The notes under the pieces were generated by a model. The model searched no databases. It worked only from the letters and a program-made list of their open reading frames with translations, and was not told where the DNA came from. This document shows, piece after piece, positions 54,537 through 62,237 of a stretch of 64,000 nucleotides of DNA. A program made the translations under genes and the position numbers. Positions within the stretch are counted from its first letter, which is position 1; the number at the start of each line of letters is the position of its first letter. The stretch covers positions 47,710 to 111,709 of the forward strand of contig JBFMEX010000067.1 in assembly GCA_040752215.1 (NCBI GenBank), written 5' to 3'. This stretch comes from JBFMEX01 sp040752215. Lineage in GTDB: Bacteria; Pseudomonadota; Alphaproteobacteria; Rhizobiales; Hyphomicrobiaceae.

Positions 54537-55730
54537 CTACTGAAATCTGTCGAGCTCGTGCAACGCGCGCTTGAAGCTCGAGGCTCCCGAGGAGCGCAGC
54601 GGCACGAACGGCTTGGCGAGCTTGCGGCACAGGTGCTTTGCGCGCTCGCAGGCGCCGTGGCTGATGCAGTCGATGGGACAGAACACGGCGTCGCAGCGCG
54701 TCACCAGCCCGTCGATGAGGTCGACCGCCTCCTCGAGCCCGCCGTCATGGTGGAGCAACTCGGCGTTGACGTCGGCGGCGATGGATTTGAGCCGCTCGAT
54801 GGCCCGTGTCCGGCCGCCGAGGTAGAGCACGCGTCGCTGCGACAGATCGAGCCGGCAGGCCTCGGCGCCGGGGCAGGTCGATGACGGCGGCCGTTGTGCA
54901 CCGGGCGTTCCGGTCCGGCGACTCTGGATCTGCCGGAGCAGGCTTTGCAGGCGCGCATTCTCGGCCTCGGCGCTGCGCGCGCGCTCCCGGGCGGAGATCA
55001 GCGCGCGCTCGCGACGCCTGGCCAGCCCGGCCGCGCGATTGGCCCGTCCGGCGATGGCCGGCGCCGCGCGCAGTGCGATTCGGGGCGATTGACGCAAGGC
55101 GGCTGCCTCGGCTTCCAGGCGCCGGATGCGGCCGTCGCGCGCGGCGAGCGCCTGCTGGTGCCGGCTGGTCTCGCGCTGCAGCCGTGCCTCCAGCTCCTCG
55201 ACGCGCGCCTCCAACTCCGACGACCGCGAGACCGAGGCGTGTGCCGTCCGGCCGAGTGCATGGCTCAGCATATGTACGTCTCCAAAGGCCCGCTTGCGCA
55301 GCTGCTCGGAGACGCGCGTGCTGGTGACCAGCGCCCAATAGGCGCCGGCGACCCGGCCACCGGCAAACGCTTCGTCCCAGAAACCGGCCAGCTCGGCCTC
55401 GCTCTCCAGCCGGCCAAATCGGCGCAGCTGGCCCTCGAACCGCCGGTCCAGCTCCTTCTGTATGAGGCGTGCCGCCGGCCCGCTCCGCGCCGCCTCGCCG
55501 ACGAAATAGGAGTGGATGTCATAGGCCGAGGTGCCGGCCGGGATGGCGAGCTTAAGTCGCCTGGCGAACCCGAGCAGGTCCTGGTGCGAGAGGCACGTGC
55601 CGAGAATCGAGCATTGCAGGTTGCCGGGAATCTCGTGGAGGCACCAGCGGCGCCGGCCGGGCGGCTGCCAGTCGCGCTTGGGCTCGCCACCCGCACAGCA
55701 AGTGGCATTGTGGCGCCGCTTCTCTGTCAT
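54537..55730 (-). CDS. DUF2325 domain protein with N-terminal Cys motif and coiled coil
   Basis: A 397-residue cytosolic protein. An N-terminal part has cysteines in ATCCAGG and in RWCLHEIPGNLQCSILGTCLS, a plausible metal or Fe-S site. A long Arg/Glu-rich coiled coil spans about residues 165-280. The C-terminal DUF2325 domain covers about residues 300-395 (VLYLGGRTRAIERLKSIA, GGLEEAVDLIDGLVTRCDAVFCPIDCISH). DUF2325 is uncharacterised. Its place between bacterioferritin and the Bfd-like gene suggests an iron or redox role. The start at 55730 follows the Bfd-like stop by 12 bases. Confidence 0.85.
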   Translation of the reverse strand: MTEKRRHNATCCAGGEPKRDWQPPGRRRWCLHEIPGNLQCSILGTCLSHQDLLGFARRLKLAIPAGTSAYDIHSYFVGEAARSGPAARLIQKELDRRFEGQLRRFGRLESEAELAGFWDEAFAGGRVAGAYWALVTSTRVSEQLRKRAFGDVHMLSHALGRTAHASVSRSSELEARVEELEARLQRETSRHQQALAARDGRIRRLEAEAAALRQSPRIALRAAPAIAGRANRAAGLARRRERALISARERARSAEAENARLQSLLRQIQSRRTGTPGAQRPPSSTCPGAEACRLDLSQRRVLYLGGRTRAIERLKSIAADVNAELLHHDGGLEEAVDLIDGLVTRCDAVFCPIDCISHGACERAKHLCRKLAKPFVPLRSSGASSFKRALHELDRFQ

Positions 55731-55742
55731 GGCCGCGCCCCC

Positions 55743-56084
55743 TTACTCCGCGGCAATCGCGCGTGCAGGCGCCGGCCGGCGCGCATGGCCCACCGAGCGG
55801 CGCGGCGCGGTCTTGCGCGCCGCCGCGAACTCGGCACTGCGCCAGCGGCCCCTGACCTCGGCCAGCCGGTAGGGACAGACTCGGCCCCTGGCCTCGAGCT
55901 CGTCGAGCTTGGCATAGATGGTCTCGACGGCGAGCGGTGCACAGCCGCAGCAGCTCATCTGCTTGGCGAGATGCCGCCACACGACCCCGGGGGTCGGGAG
56001 CGGCGGGTTCGGCTCGCTCATGATCCGCATGAGCGCTTGCTCGATGTCGTGGTCGGTGATCACCGCGCAGGAGCACACCAGCAT
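55743..56084 (-). CDS. Bfd-like [2Fe-2S] ferredoxin (bacterioferritin-associated)
   Basis: A 113-residue protein whose first 60 residues match the BFD-like [2Fe-2S] domain: Cys4-x-Cys6 (VCSCAVITDHDIEQAL) and Cys45-Cys46-Gly-Cys48 (MSCCGCAP). Bfd delivers electrons to bacterioferritin to mobilise stored iron. The fold is joined to an extra Arg-rich tail of about 50 residues not seen in E. coli Bfd. The insertion between the cysteine pairs is slightly longer than usual. It is 12 bases from the DUF2325 gene and shares the operon with bfr. Confidence 0.85.
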   Translation of the reverse strand: MLVCSCAVITDHDIEQALMRIMSEPNPPLPTPGVVWRHLAKQMSCCGCAPLAVETIYAKLDELEARGRVCPYRLAEVRGRWRSAEFAAARKTAPRRSVGHARRPAPARAIAAE

Positions 56085-56096
56085 CGCTTCACCCCC

Positions 56097-56630
56097 TCAA
56101 TGCCGCGCGGTCGCGACAGGGTCGACGAGTGCACTGGCGTTGACGATCCATGCCGGCGAGACGATCCGGTCGATGCTGCGCATCGTGATCGCAAAGGTTC
56201 CGGCATGATACAGCACCTCGTCGACCAGCGAGTTGTCGATCAGGGCGAACGCGCACGCCCGCATCGCCGGGCAGGTGTTGTGCTGGCAGGCGGCGATCAT
56301 CGAGACCGCCAGGCACTCATCGCGGCAGAACGTGCAGTCGTCGAGCGGATTGACCTCGACGCGACGCTGCGCGGAGGCGTTCACGCACTTGGCCCATTCG
56401 GCAAGGCTGCCGACGACGGTCGCGGCGCGTTTCGGGGTGATGAGGTTGGAGTAGAGCCGCCATACGCGCTCCCAGCAGCCGACGTCACCGGTCTGATAAC
56501 CCGCGATCCAGCCGCGAAAGCCGTAGCCGACCAGCATCTCGGCGGAGTCGGCGGGGGCAGGATGCGCATCCCTGCGAATGCCTGTCGGCGCGCACGACGC
56601 TCTGCGGCGCCGGCAGTCCTTGGTCTTCAT
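56097..56630 (-). CDS. Cys-rich protein of unknown function in the iron operon
   Basis: A 177-residue cytosolic protein starting MKTKDCRRRR. Residues about 90-130 hold six cysteines with spacing CxxCxxxCx8Cx4Cx5C (CTFCRDECLAVSM, ACQHNTCPAMRAC), strongly suggesting a zinc or Fe-S site. A Trp/Tyr-rich segment precedes it (LVGYGFRGWIAGYQTGDVGCWERVW). No known family is recognised. It is the first gene of the operon with the Bfd-like ferredoxin, DUF2325, bacterioferritin, imelysin and DUF1513. The ATG at 56630 is chosen, though the frame opens at 56687. Confidence 0.65.
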   Translation of the reverse strand: MKTKDCRRRRASCAPTGIRRDAHPAPADSAEMLVGYGFRGWIAGYQTGDVGCWERVWRLYSNLITPKRAATVVGSLAEWAKCVNASAQRRVEVNPLDDCTFCRDECLAVSMIAACQHNTCPAMRACAFALIDNSLVDEVLYHAGTFAITMRSIDRIVSPAWIVNASALVDPVATARH

Positions 56631-56768
56631 CGTCTGCGGTCTCCAATCGAAGGGGTTCAAAGCCCCGACATCGGAATTGCGTCGCAACTGGACGCCATGC
56701 GTATAGAAAGGCTACGCGCTCTGTGAAGTCAACTGCAAACCGGAGGCGTGTTTGTCGCAATCGACGAT

Positions 56769-56799
56769 TGGAATCATTCCAGTTTTGAATGATTTCAAA
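56769..56799. promoter_or_regulatory. Two adjacent palindromes upstream of the bfr/imelysin operon
   Basis: TGGAATCATTCCA (56769-56781, arms around one C) and TTTGAATGATTTCAAA (56784-56799, arms TTTGAA/TTCAAA around TGAT). Both lie between the Rrf2 gene and the start of the iron operon and are candidate operators for an iron regulator. The second resembles Fur/Irr-type sites loosely. Confidence 0.6.
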
Positions 56800-56805
56800 C
56801 AACGA

Positions 56806-57318
56806 TCATCGCACGATCGCGGCGCTGCGCCGCTGCGAGCGCGGCATGGTGACATTGACGGACTTGGACGGCTTGCGTGCGGCCTTGGCTCCACCACTGG
56901 CGCGCAACCTGGGTGCCGGGCGCTTGGCCTGCGCGAGGTCGGCAATCGAGGCCTGGTTGAGCACGGCGATGAACGATTCGAAGGCGTCGCCAAACAGCGC
57001 CACCTGGCCCGGGTCCAATCCGGGCGCGACCGGCTCGCCGGCCGCCTCCGACGACAGGGCCTCGATGGCGCGCACGACATCGCCGACGCCGATCGCGGCA
57101 GCCTCGTGCGCGAGCTGCACGCCGCCATGCCGGCCACGCGTCGCCTTGAGAAAGCCGGAGCGCGTCAGCAAGTGGACGATCTTGAACGTGTTCTGCGGCG
57201 TAAGCTCGAGCTGCTCGGAGAGCTCGGCGACCTTGATCAGGCTCATCGGCTCTCCCGAGGCTCGGGCGCAGGCGACGAGCAGGTGGATCGCGTGAGTGGT
57301 CGCCTTGTTCAAGCGCAT
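56806..57318 (-). CDS. Rrf2 family transcriptional regulator
   Basis: A 170-residue winged-helix regulator: MRLNKATTHAIHLLVACARAS, then a HTH (KVAELSEQLELTPQNTFKIVHLLTRSGFLKATRGRHGGVQLA). The Rrf2 family includes RirA, IscR and NsrR, iron- or NO-sensing Fe-S proteins. The three cysteines of their cluster are missing here (only one Cys, in VACARA), so sensing would need another signal. The C-terminus is a basic tail. The ATG at 57318 is chosen for AAAGG six bases upstream. It faces the imelysin-porin operon and precedes the bfr operon. Confidence 0.88.
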   Translation of the reverse strand: MRLNKATTHAIHLLVACARASGEPMSLIKVAELSEQLELTPQNTFKIVHLLTRSGFLKATRGRHGGVQLAHEAAAIGVGDVVRAIEALSSEAAGEPVAPGLDPGQVALFGDAFESFIAVLNQASIADLAQAKRPAPRLRASGGAKAARKPSKSVNVTMPRSQRRSAAIVR

Positions 57319-57610
57319 CGTTCGCCTTTCGCCGCTAATTGCTCCGCACGTCCCCGGACGGAGGTGGAGTCCGCGGGCCGCTCTTCGCATCGCGCCGCTT
57401 GCGATGATTCTGACGTATTGTCGTCGGCGAGGCAACATCGCTCACGGCCGGTACGGCGGGGGCCCTCGGCATGAGTGCCAAGGCCAGCGATGTGACGAGT
57501 TGTCTCTTGTAGGCAGCGAGGCTCAAGGTGGACTTCCTCCCCGCTCGAAAGGCGCGGGCGCCGACCACCGGCGTTGCGCCTGGGGCATTTCAAGATACAA
57601 TACGGATATA

Positions 57611-57630
57611 GTCAAGAAAGAATTCTTGAC
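57611..57630. promoter_or_regulatory. Inverted repeat upstream of the imelysin operon, likely Rrf2/iron operator
   Basis: GTCAAGAAAGAATTCTTGAC: perfect eight-base arms GTCAAGAA and TTCTTGAC around AGAA, in the 430-base divergent gap between the Rrf2 gene and the imelysin gene. It lies in a locally AT-rich stretch containing GGATATAGT, so it probably overlaps a promoter. Confidence 0.7.
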
Positions 57631-57748
57631 GGATCGCGTGAATGGTGAAATCCCTACAGCGGCGGGTTTCGAGGCGTGTGTGGATCGCTTCCGATGCCGG
57701 CCGCCCCAAGTGGCAGGGCCTTGAACCCTGAGGATTTGGAGGACTGTG

Positions 57749-59041
57749 GTGATCGACAAGACTGTCCGTTGGGCGCTCGCCCTCCCCCTTCTCACCGTCG
57801 TGGCCGGTGCCGCCTCTGGCGAGCCGGCGCCGAGGATCGCAGACGTGCTGAGGACCTATGCCGACATCGCCGAGGCCGGCTATCGCGACTCGCTCGCCAC
57901 CGCCGAGGCGCTGCGTCGCGCCGTGAAGGGCCTCATCGCCACGCCGAGCGAGGCGACGCTCGAAGCGGCGCGCATGGCGTGGCTCGCCGCGCGGGTTCCC
58001 TACCAGCAGACCGAGGCGTTCCGGTTCGGCAACAAGATTGTCGACGATTGGGAGGGCAAGGTGAACTCCTGGCCGCTCGACGAGGGGCTGATCGACTATG
58101 TCTCGGGCGAGTACGGCACCGAATCGCCCGAGAACGAGCTCTACGCGGCAAACGTCATCGCCAACACCAAGCTCAAGATCGCCGGCAAGACCATCGACGC
58201 CAGAAAGATTACCAAGACCTTGCTTGCCGACAAGCTGCAGGAGGCGGGCGAGGTCGAATCGAATGTCGCCACCGGCTATCACGCCATCGAGTTCCTGTTG
58301 TGGGGGCAGGACCTGAATGGGACGGGTCCAGGTGCCGGCAAGCGGCCTGCGACCGACTTCGACGTCAAGGCCTGCACCGGGGGAAATTGTGCGCGTCGGG
58401 CGGAGTATCTGCGCGTCGTCACCGATCTCCTGATCGACGATCTCGAGTGGATGGCCGTACAGTGGGGTGCAAACGGCAAGGCGCGCAGGGCGGTGACAGC
58501 GGCCAAGGGCAGCAACGGCCTCGTCAACGTCTTCACCGGTCTCGGCAGCCTTTCCTACGGCGAGATGGCCGGCGAGCGCATGAAGCTCGGCCTGCTGCTG
58601 CACGACCCCGAGGAGGAGCACGATTGCTTCTCCGACAACACCCACAACTCGCACTATTACGACGTGGTCGGCATCCGTAATGTCTACCTCGGCACCTTCC
58701 AGCGCGTGGATGGCAAGACGGTCAAGGGGCCGAGCGTCTCCGATCTCGTTCGGGCGAAGTCGCCGGAAACTGACGCGCGCCTGCGCGCGGCGCTCGACGC
58801 GACGGTCGCCAAGATGACGGCGATCAAGGAGCGCGCCGAGACCAAGGAACGCTACGACCAGATGATCGGACAGGGCAATGCAGAGGGCAATGCCATCGTG
58901 CAAGCGGCAATCGACGCGCTGATAGCACAAGCCAAGGAGATCGAGCGGGCGATGGCGGCGCTGGGGCTGGAGAAGGTCCAGTTCGAGGGCTCCGATAGCC
59001 TCGACGATCCTTCGAAGGTCACCAGCGGCAAGAAGAGTTAG
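57749..59041 (+). CDS. Imelysin family iron-binding protein (IrpA-like)
   Basis: A 430-residue exported protein with a signal peptide (WALALPLLTVVAGAASG) and the imelysin helical fold. The family metal motif GxHxxE is intact in GYHAIEFLLWGQD. Further conserved segments are RVPYQQTEAFRFGN, WPLDEGLIDYV and HNSHYYDVVGI. Imelysins in such operons are required for iron uptake and probably bind periplasmic iron. The GTG at 57749 is preferred over the GTG at 57746 because GGAGGA is then five bases away. It leads the rightward operon with porin and di-haem oxidoreductase. Confidence 0.93.
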   Translation: MIDKTVRWALALPLLTVVAGAASGEPAPRIADVLRTYADIAEAGYRDSLATAEALRRAVKGLIATPSEATLEAARMAWLAARVPYQQTEAFRFGNKIVDDWEGKVNSWPLDEGLIDYVSGEYGTESPENELYAANVIANTKLKIAGKTIDARKITKTLLADKLQEAGEVESNVATGYHAIEFLLWGQDLNGTGPGAGKRPATDFDVKACTGGNCARRAEYLRVVTDLLIDDLEWMAVQWGANGKARRAVTAAKGSNGLVNVFTGLGSLSYGEMAGERMKLGLLLHDPEEEHDCFSDNTHNSHYYDVVGIRNVYLGTFQRVDGKTVKGPSVSDLVRAKSPETDARLRAALDATVAKMTAIKERAETKERYDQMIGQGNAEGNAIVQAAIDALIAQAKEIERAMAALGLEKVQFEGSDSLDDPSKVTSGKKS

Positions 59042-59129
59042 AGCGGCGCGGCCTTGCGAATCCTCATCGGGCCACGTCGTCCAGTCGGGATGCCGATCGC
59101 TCGCTTGTCTTGAATGGAATCGAGTGCTA

Positions 59130-59145
59130 GGATGTTATAACATCC
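59130..59145. promoter_or_regulatory. 16-base palindrome, Zur-box-like, upstream of the porin
   Basis: GGATGTTATAACATCC is a perfect palindrome 47 bases before the porin ATG. Its core ATGTTATAACAT is the pattern of the zinc-uptake-regulator (Zur) box known from alphaproteobacteria. A Zur- or other Fur-family site is the natural reading. Confidence 0.65.
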
Positions 59146-59192
59146 GAAATTTGGGACGCGCCGATGGGTCTGCAATGCACGGGGGGTGCACA

Positions 59193-60521
59193 ATGATGAG
59201 ATTGAAGGGGGCAGGGGTCGGCGTGGCACTGCTGACGATCGCCGGACTCGGAACGGGCGGCATAGTCCACGCGGCCGATCTCGGGGGAGATTGCTGCGCC
59301 GATCTCGAGGAGCGCGTCGCCGAGCTCGAGGCGACGACGGCCAGGAAGGGCAACCGCAAGGTGTCGCTCACCGTCGCCGGCCAAGTGAACCAGGCGGTGC
59401 TGCTGTGGGACGACGGCCACGAGCGCAACGCCTACGTTGTCGGCAACAAGAACGACCAGTCCAACTTCTCGTTCACTGGTGAGGCCGAGATCTCCAAGGA
59501 TCTCAAGGCCGGCTACGCGATGACCATCCGTCTGCGCGATACGGTGTCCGACGAGGTCTCGCAGGACGACGACGATTCGACCTTCGGCTTTGTGCTGTGG
59601 GAGTCCTATTGGTTCCTCGAGAGCGAGCGGCTCGGCAAGCTCTCGGTCGGCCAGACCTCTCGCGTCTCCGACACCGCGCCGGAGAACGACCTTTCCGAGT
59701 CGGGACTGCCCGGCTACGCCGGCGTGCAGGACATGGGCGGCGGGTTCTTCCTGCGGCGCACCGACGGAGCGCTGGCTGCGCTCGCCTGGGGCGATCTCTA
59801 CAACCACTTCAACGGCGATACCGCCAACGTCGTGCGCTACGACACACCTGCGTTTGCCGGCCTCGTGCTGTCGGCGAGCTACGGCGAGGACGACATCTGG
59901 GACGTTGGCGCCAAGTATGAGGGCGAGGGCGGCGGCTTCAAGATCGCCGCATCGATCGCCTACACCGAGGTGACCGACGAGAACGGCCTCGACGGCGGCG
60001 GCGACCTGCCGAATTCCACCGTCGTCGGCTCGATTGCGATCCTGCACGAGTCATCGGGCCTCAACGCGCTCGTCGCCGCCGGCAACCGCTCGTTCGACGC
60101 CGCGGTGGTCGATGCCGATGGCACGATCAGGACGCCCGGCGACGCGAGCTTCATCTACGCCAAGCTCGGCTGGCTGGCCAAGCTCAACAATCTCGGCCCG
60201 ACGGCGTTCTATGGCGAGTGGGGCCGCTTCCAGGACTACGTCTCCGCCGGCATCGATCCAGCCGGCGTCGCCTCGGTCGCGAGCGGCGGCGTGCAGAGCT
60301 GCGCGGTTGCCGGCGTCGCTTGCCGCATCACCGGCAACGAGGCCGAGGTCTGGGGCCTCGGCGTGGTCCAGCACATCGAGGCGGCAGAGATGCAGATCTA
60401 CCTCGGCTACCGCCACCACGAGGCAGACTTCGATCTGGTCGACGGCGCCGGCACGGCCGTCAGCGGCAGCGGATTGGAAAGCTTCGATACCATCGTCATG
60501 GGCTCGAAGATCGCATTCTAG
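59193..60521 (+). CDS. Outer-membrane porin (Porin_2-like)
   Basis: A 442-residue porin with a signal peptide (GAGVGVALLTIAGLGTGGIVHA). A short Cys-Cys coiled coil follows at the mature N-terminus (LGGDCCADLEERVAELEA). A beta-barrel of alternating strands then begins KVSLTVAGQVNQAVLLWDDG and ends in phenylalanine (MGSKIAF), as needed for outer-membrane insertion. GGGGGG precedes the ATG pair at 59193/59196. It sits between the imelysin and the di-haem oxidoreductase and has its own promoter palindrome, so metal-responsive outer-membrane uptake is plausible. Confidence 0.92.
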   Translation: MMRLKGAGVGVALLTIAGLGTGGIVHAADLGGDCCADLEERVAELEATTARKGNRKVSLTVAGQVNQAVLLWDDGHERNAYVVGNKNDQSNFSFTGEAEISKDLKAGYAMTIRLRDTVSDEVSQDDDDSTFGFVLWESYWFLESERLGKLSVGQTSRVSDTAPENDLSESGLPGYAGVQDMGGGFFLRRTDGALAALAWGDLYNHFNGDTANVVRYDTPAFAGLVLSASYGEDDIWDVGAKYEGEGGGFKIAASIAYTEVTDENGLDGGGDLPNSTVVGSIAILHESSGLNALVAAGNRSFDAAVVDADGTIRTPGDASFIYAKLGWLAKLNNLGPTAFYGEWGRFQDYVSAGIDPAGVASVASGGVQSCAVAGVACRITGNEAEVWGLGVVQHIEAAEMQIYLGYRHHEADFDLVDGAGTAVSGSGLESFDTIVMGSKIAF

Positions 60522-60624
60522 GCCGACCTCCTGAACTCCCGCGGCTTGGAATGCTCTGGGGCCCGTGCTCGGCCTGGCCGGGTGCGGGCTTCCATCGGTT
60601 TTTCGCTTCGACGGAGCGCCGGTC

Positions 60625-62142
60625 GTGAACATTTCCAAGAGTCCTGCAGCGGCCCAACCTCGCAGCCGCATCGCCTTGTTTGCGCTGGTGACAATGGCGG
60701 CCTCCCTGCCCCTCGCAGCCGGCATGGCTCTCACCGCAGCGAGTGCGACCGCTCCCGCCGCGAGCGGGCTCGAGCCCGGCGAGGAATTGCCCGGCGGCGC
60801 GGCGACGACGCCCGGCACCACAGATCACCGCGATGCCTTCTCGCGGTTCTCGAACGGCATCGGGCTCGCCGGCGAGGCCCGCTTCAAGATCGGCAACGCC
60901 ATTTTCCGCAAGCTGTGGGTCTCCGCGCCGGCCTCGACCAAATCCTCTGACGGCCTAGGCCCGATCTACAACGCGCGCGGCTGTCAGAATTGCCATCTGA
61001 AGGACGGACGCGGCCGGCCGCCGCGAGCGAATTGGCCGGAGGAACCCGCCGTCTCGATGTTCCTCCGCCTCTCGATCCCGCCCGAGACCGACGCGCAGCG
61101 CAGCAGAATCGAAGAGCGCCGCGCCAAGGTCATTCCCGAGCCGACGTACGGTGGCCAGTTGCAGAACTTCGCCATCCAGGGGCACGACGCCGAAGGACAG
61201 ATGGTGGTGCGCTACGAGGACGTGCCGGTCACCTTGAGCGACGGCACCACAATCGAGCTCAGAAAGCCGAGCTACTCGGTGACTGCTCTCGCCTATGGCG
61301 AGATGCATCCGAAGGTCATGCTCTCGCCGCGCATCGCGCCGCAGATGATCGGGCTCGGGCTTCTGGAGGCCATCCCCGAGGCCGATATCCGTGCCGGTGC
61401 CGATCCGGACGACGCCGACAAGGACGGAATCTCCGGCCGCGCCAGCGAGGTGTGGTCGAACGAGGAGGGCCGCGTGATGCTCGGCCGCTTCGGCTGGAAG
61501 GCGGGCAATCCGAGCGTGCGCCAGCAGAGTGCCGACGCCTTCTCCGGCGACATGGGTCTCTCGACCCCGCTGTTCCCCGGCACGTCCGGCGATTGCACGG
61601 AGCGCCAGGCGAGGTGTCTCGCCGCCCCGAGTGGCGCCTCCCCGGCGCCGACCGATCCCGAGGTCGGCGACGAGTTGCTCGATCTGGTGGCGTTCTATGC
61701 CAAGAACCTCGCGGTGCCGATGCGCCGTGATCCGGGTGCGGCCCAGGTGCTGCGCGGCAAGGCGCTGTTTGCCGGGGCCGGTTGCGCCGCATGCCATCGA
61801 CCGAGCTTCACGACGGGCACCCTGGCCGACCAACCGCATCTGTCGGGACAGAGGATCTGGCCCTACACCGATCTGCTGCTGCACGACATGGGCGAGGGTC
61901 TCGCCGACAACCGCCCCGAGGGCGTTGCGTCGGGCCGCGAGTGGCGCACCGCACCGTTATGGGGCATCGGCCTCACTGCGACGGTGAGCGGCCATACCTT
62001 CTTCCTTCACGATGGGCGCGCGCGCTCTGTCGAGGAGGCGATCCTCTGGCACGCCGGCGAGGCGCAAGCGACCCGAGATGCGTTCGCGGCGATGAGCCAG
62101 TCCGAGCGCGAGGCACTCGTCGCCTTCGTCAACTCGCTCTGA
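60625..62142 (+). CDS. Di-haem oxidoreductase family protein (DHOR/DUF1111), periplasmic
   Basis: A 505-residue exported protein with a signal peptide (IALFALVTMAASLPLAAG) and two CxxCH haem sites: CQNCH at residues 120-124 and CAACH at 387-391. It also carries the family segments GRFGWKAG, HDMGEGLADNRPEG, EWRTAPLWGIGLT and FLHDGRARS. DHOR proteins accompany imelysins in iron-uptake operons and are thought to perform iron redox chemistry. The GTG at 60625 is chosen for GGAG eight bases upstream. An in-frame GTG at 60565 would give a false lipobox. Confidence 0.93.
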   Translation: MNISKSPAAAQPRSRIALFALVTMAASLPLAAGMALTAASATAPAASGLEPGEELPGGAATTPGTTDHRDAFSRFSNGIGLAGEARFKIGNAIFRKLWVSAPASTKSSDGLGPIYNARGCQNCHLKDGRGRPPRANWPEEPAVSMFLRLSIPPETDAQRSRIEERRAKVIPEPTYGGQLQNFAIQGHDAEGQMVVRYEDVPVTLSDGTTIELRKPSYSVTALAYGEMHPKVMLSPRIAPQMIGLGLLEAIPEADIRAGADPDDADKDGISGRASEVWSNEEGRVMLGRFGWKAGNPSVRQQSADAFSGDMGLSTPLFPGTSGDCTERQARCLAAPSGASPAPTDPEVGDELLDLVAFYAKNLAVPMRRDPGAAQVLRGKALFAGAGCAACHRPSFTTGTLADQPHLSGQRIWPYTDLLLHDMGEGLADNRPEGVASGREWRTAPLWGIGLTATVSGHTFFLHDGRARSVEEAILWHAGEAQATRDAFAAMSQSEREALVAFVNSL

Positions 62143-62237
62143 GCGCAACGCTGCGGCCAGTACGAACCCGATCGCGAAGGCTGCCTGGCGACCTCACAGC
62201 AGACGATCGCGCGCGCTTCTCGATCGTCACACCGGCG

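Noticed and set aside
57590..58930. Long leftward frame across the imelysin gene
   Set aside because: Antisense to a canonical imelysin; composition is that of a shadow frame.
60565..60624. Lipoprotein-like N-terminus (LGLAGC) for the di-haem oxidoreductase
   Set aside because: The in-frame GTG at 60625 has a better ribosome-binding site and is followed by an ordinary signal peptide; two consecutive signals are unlikely.
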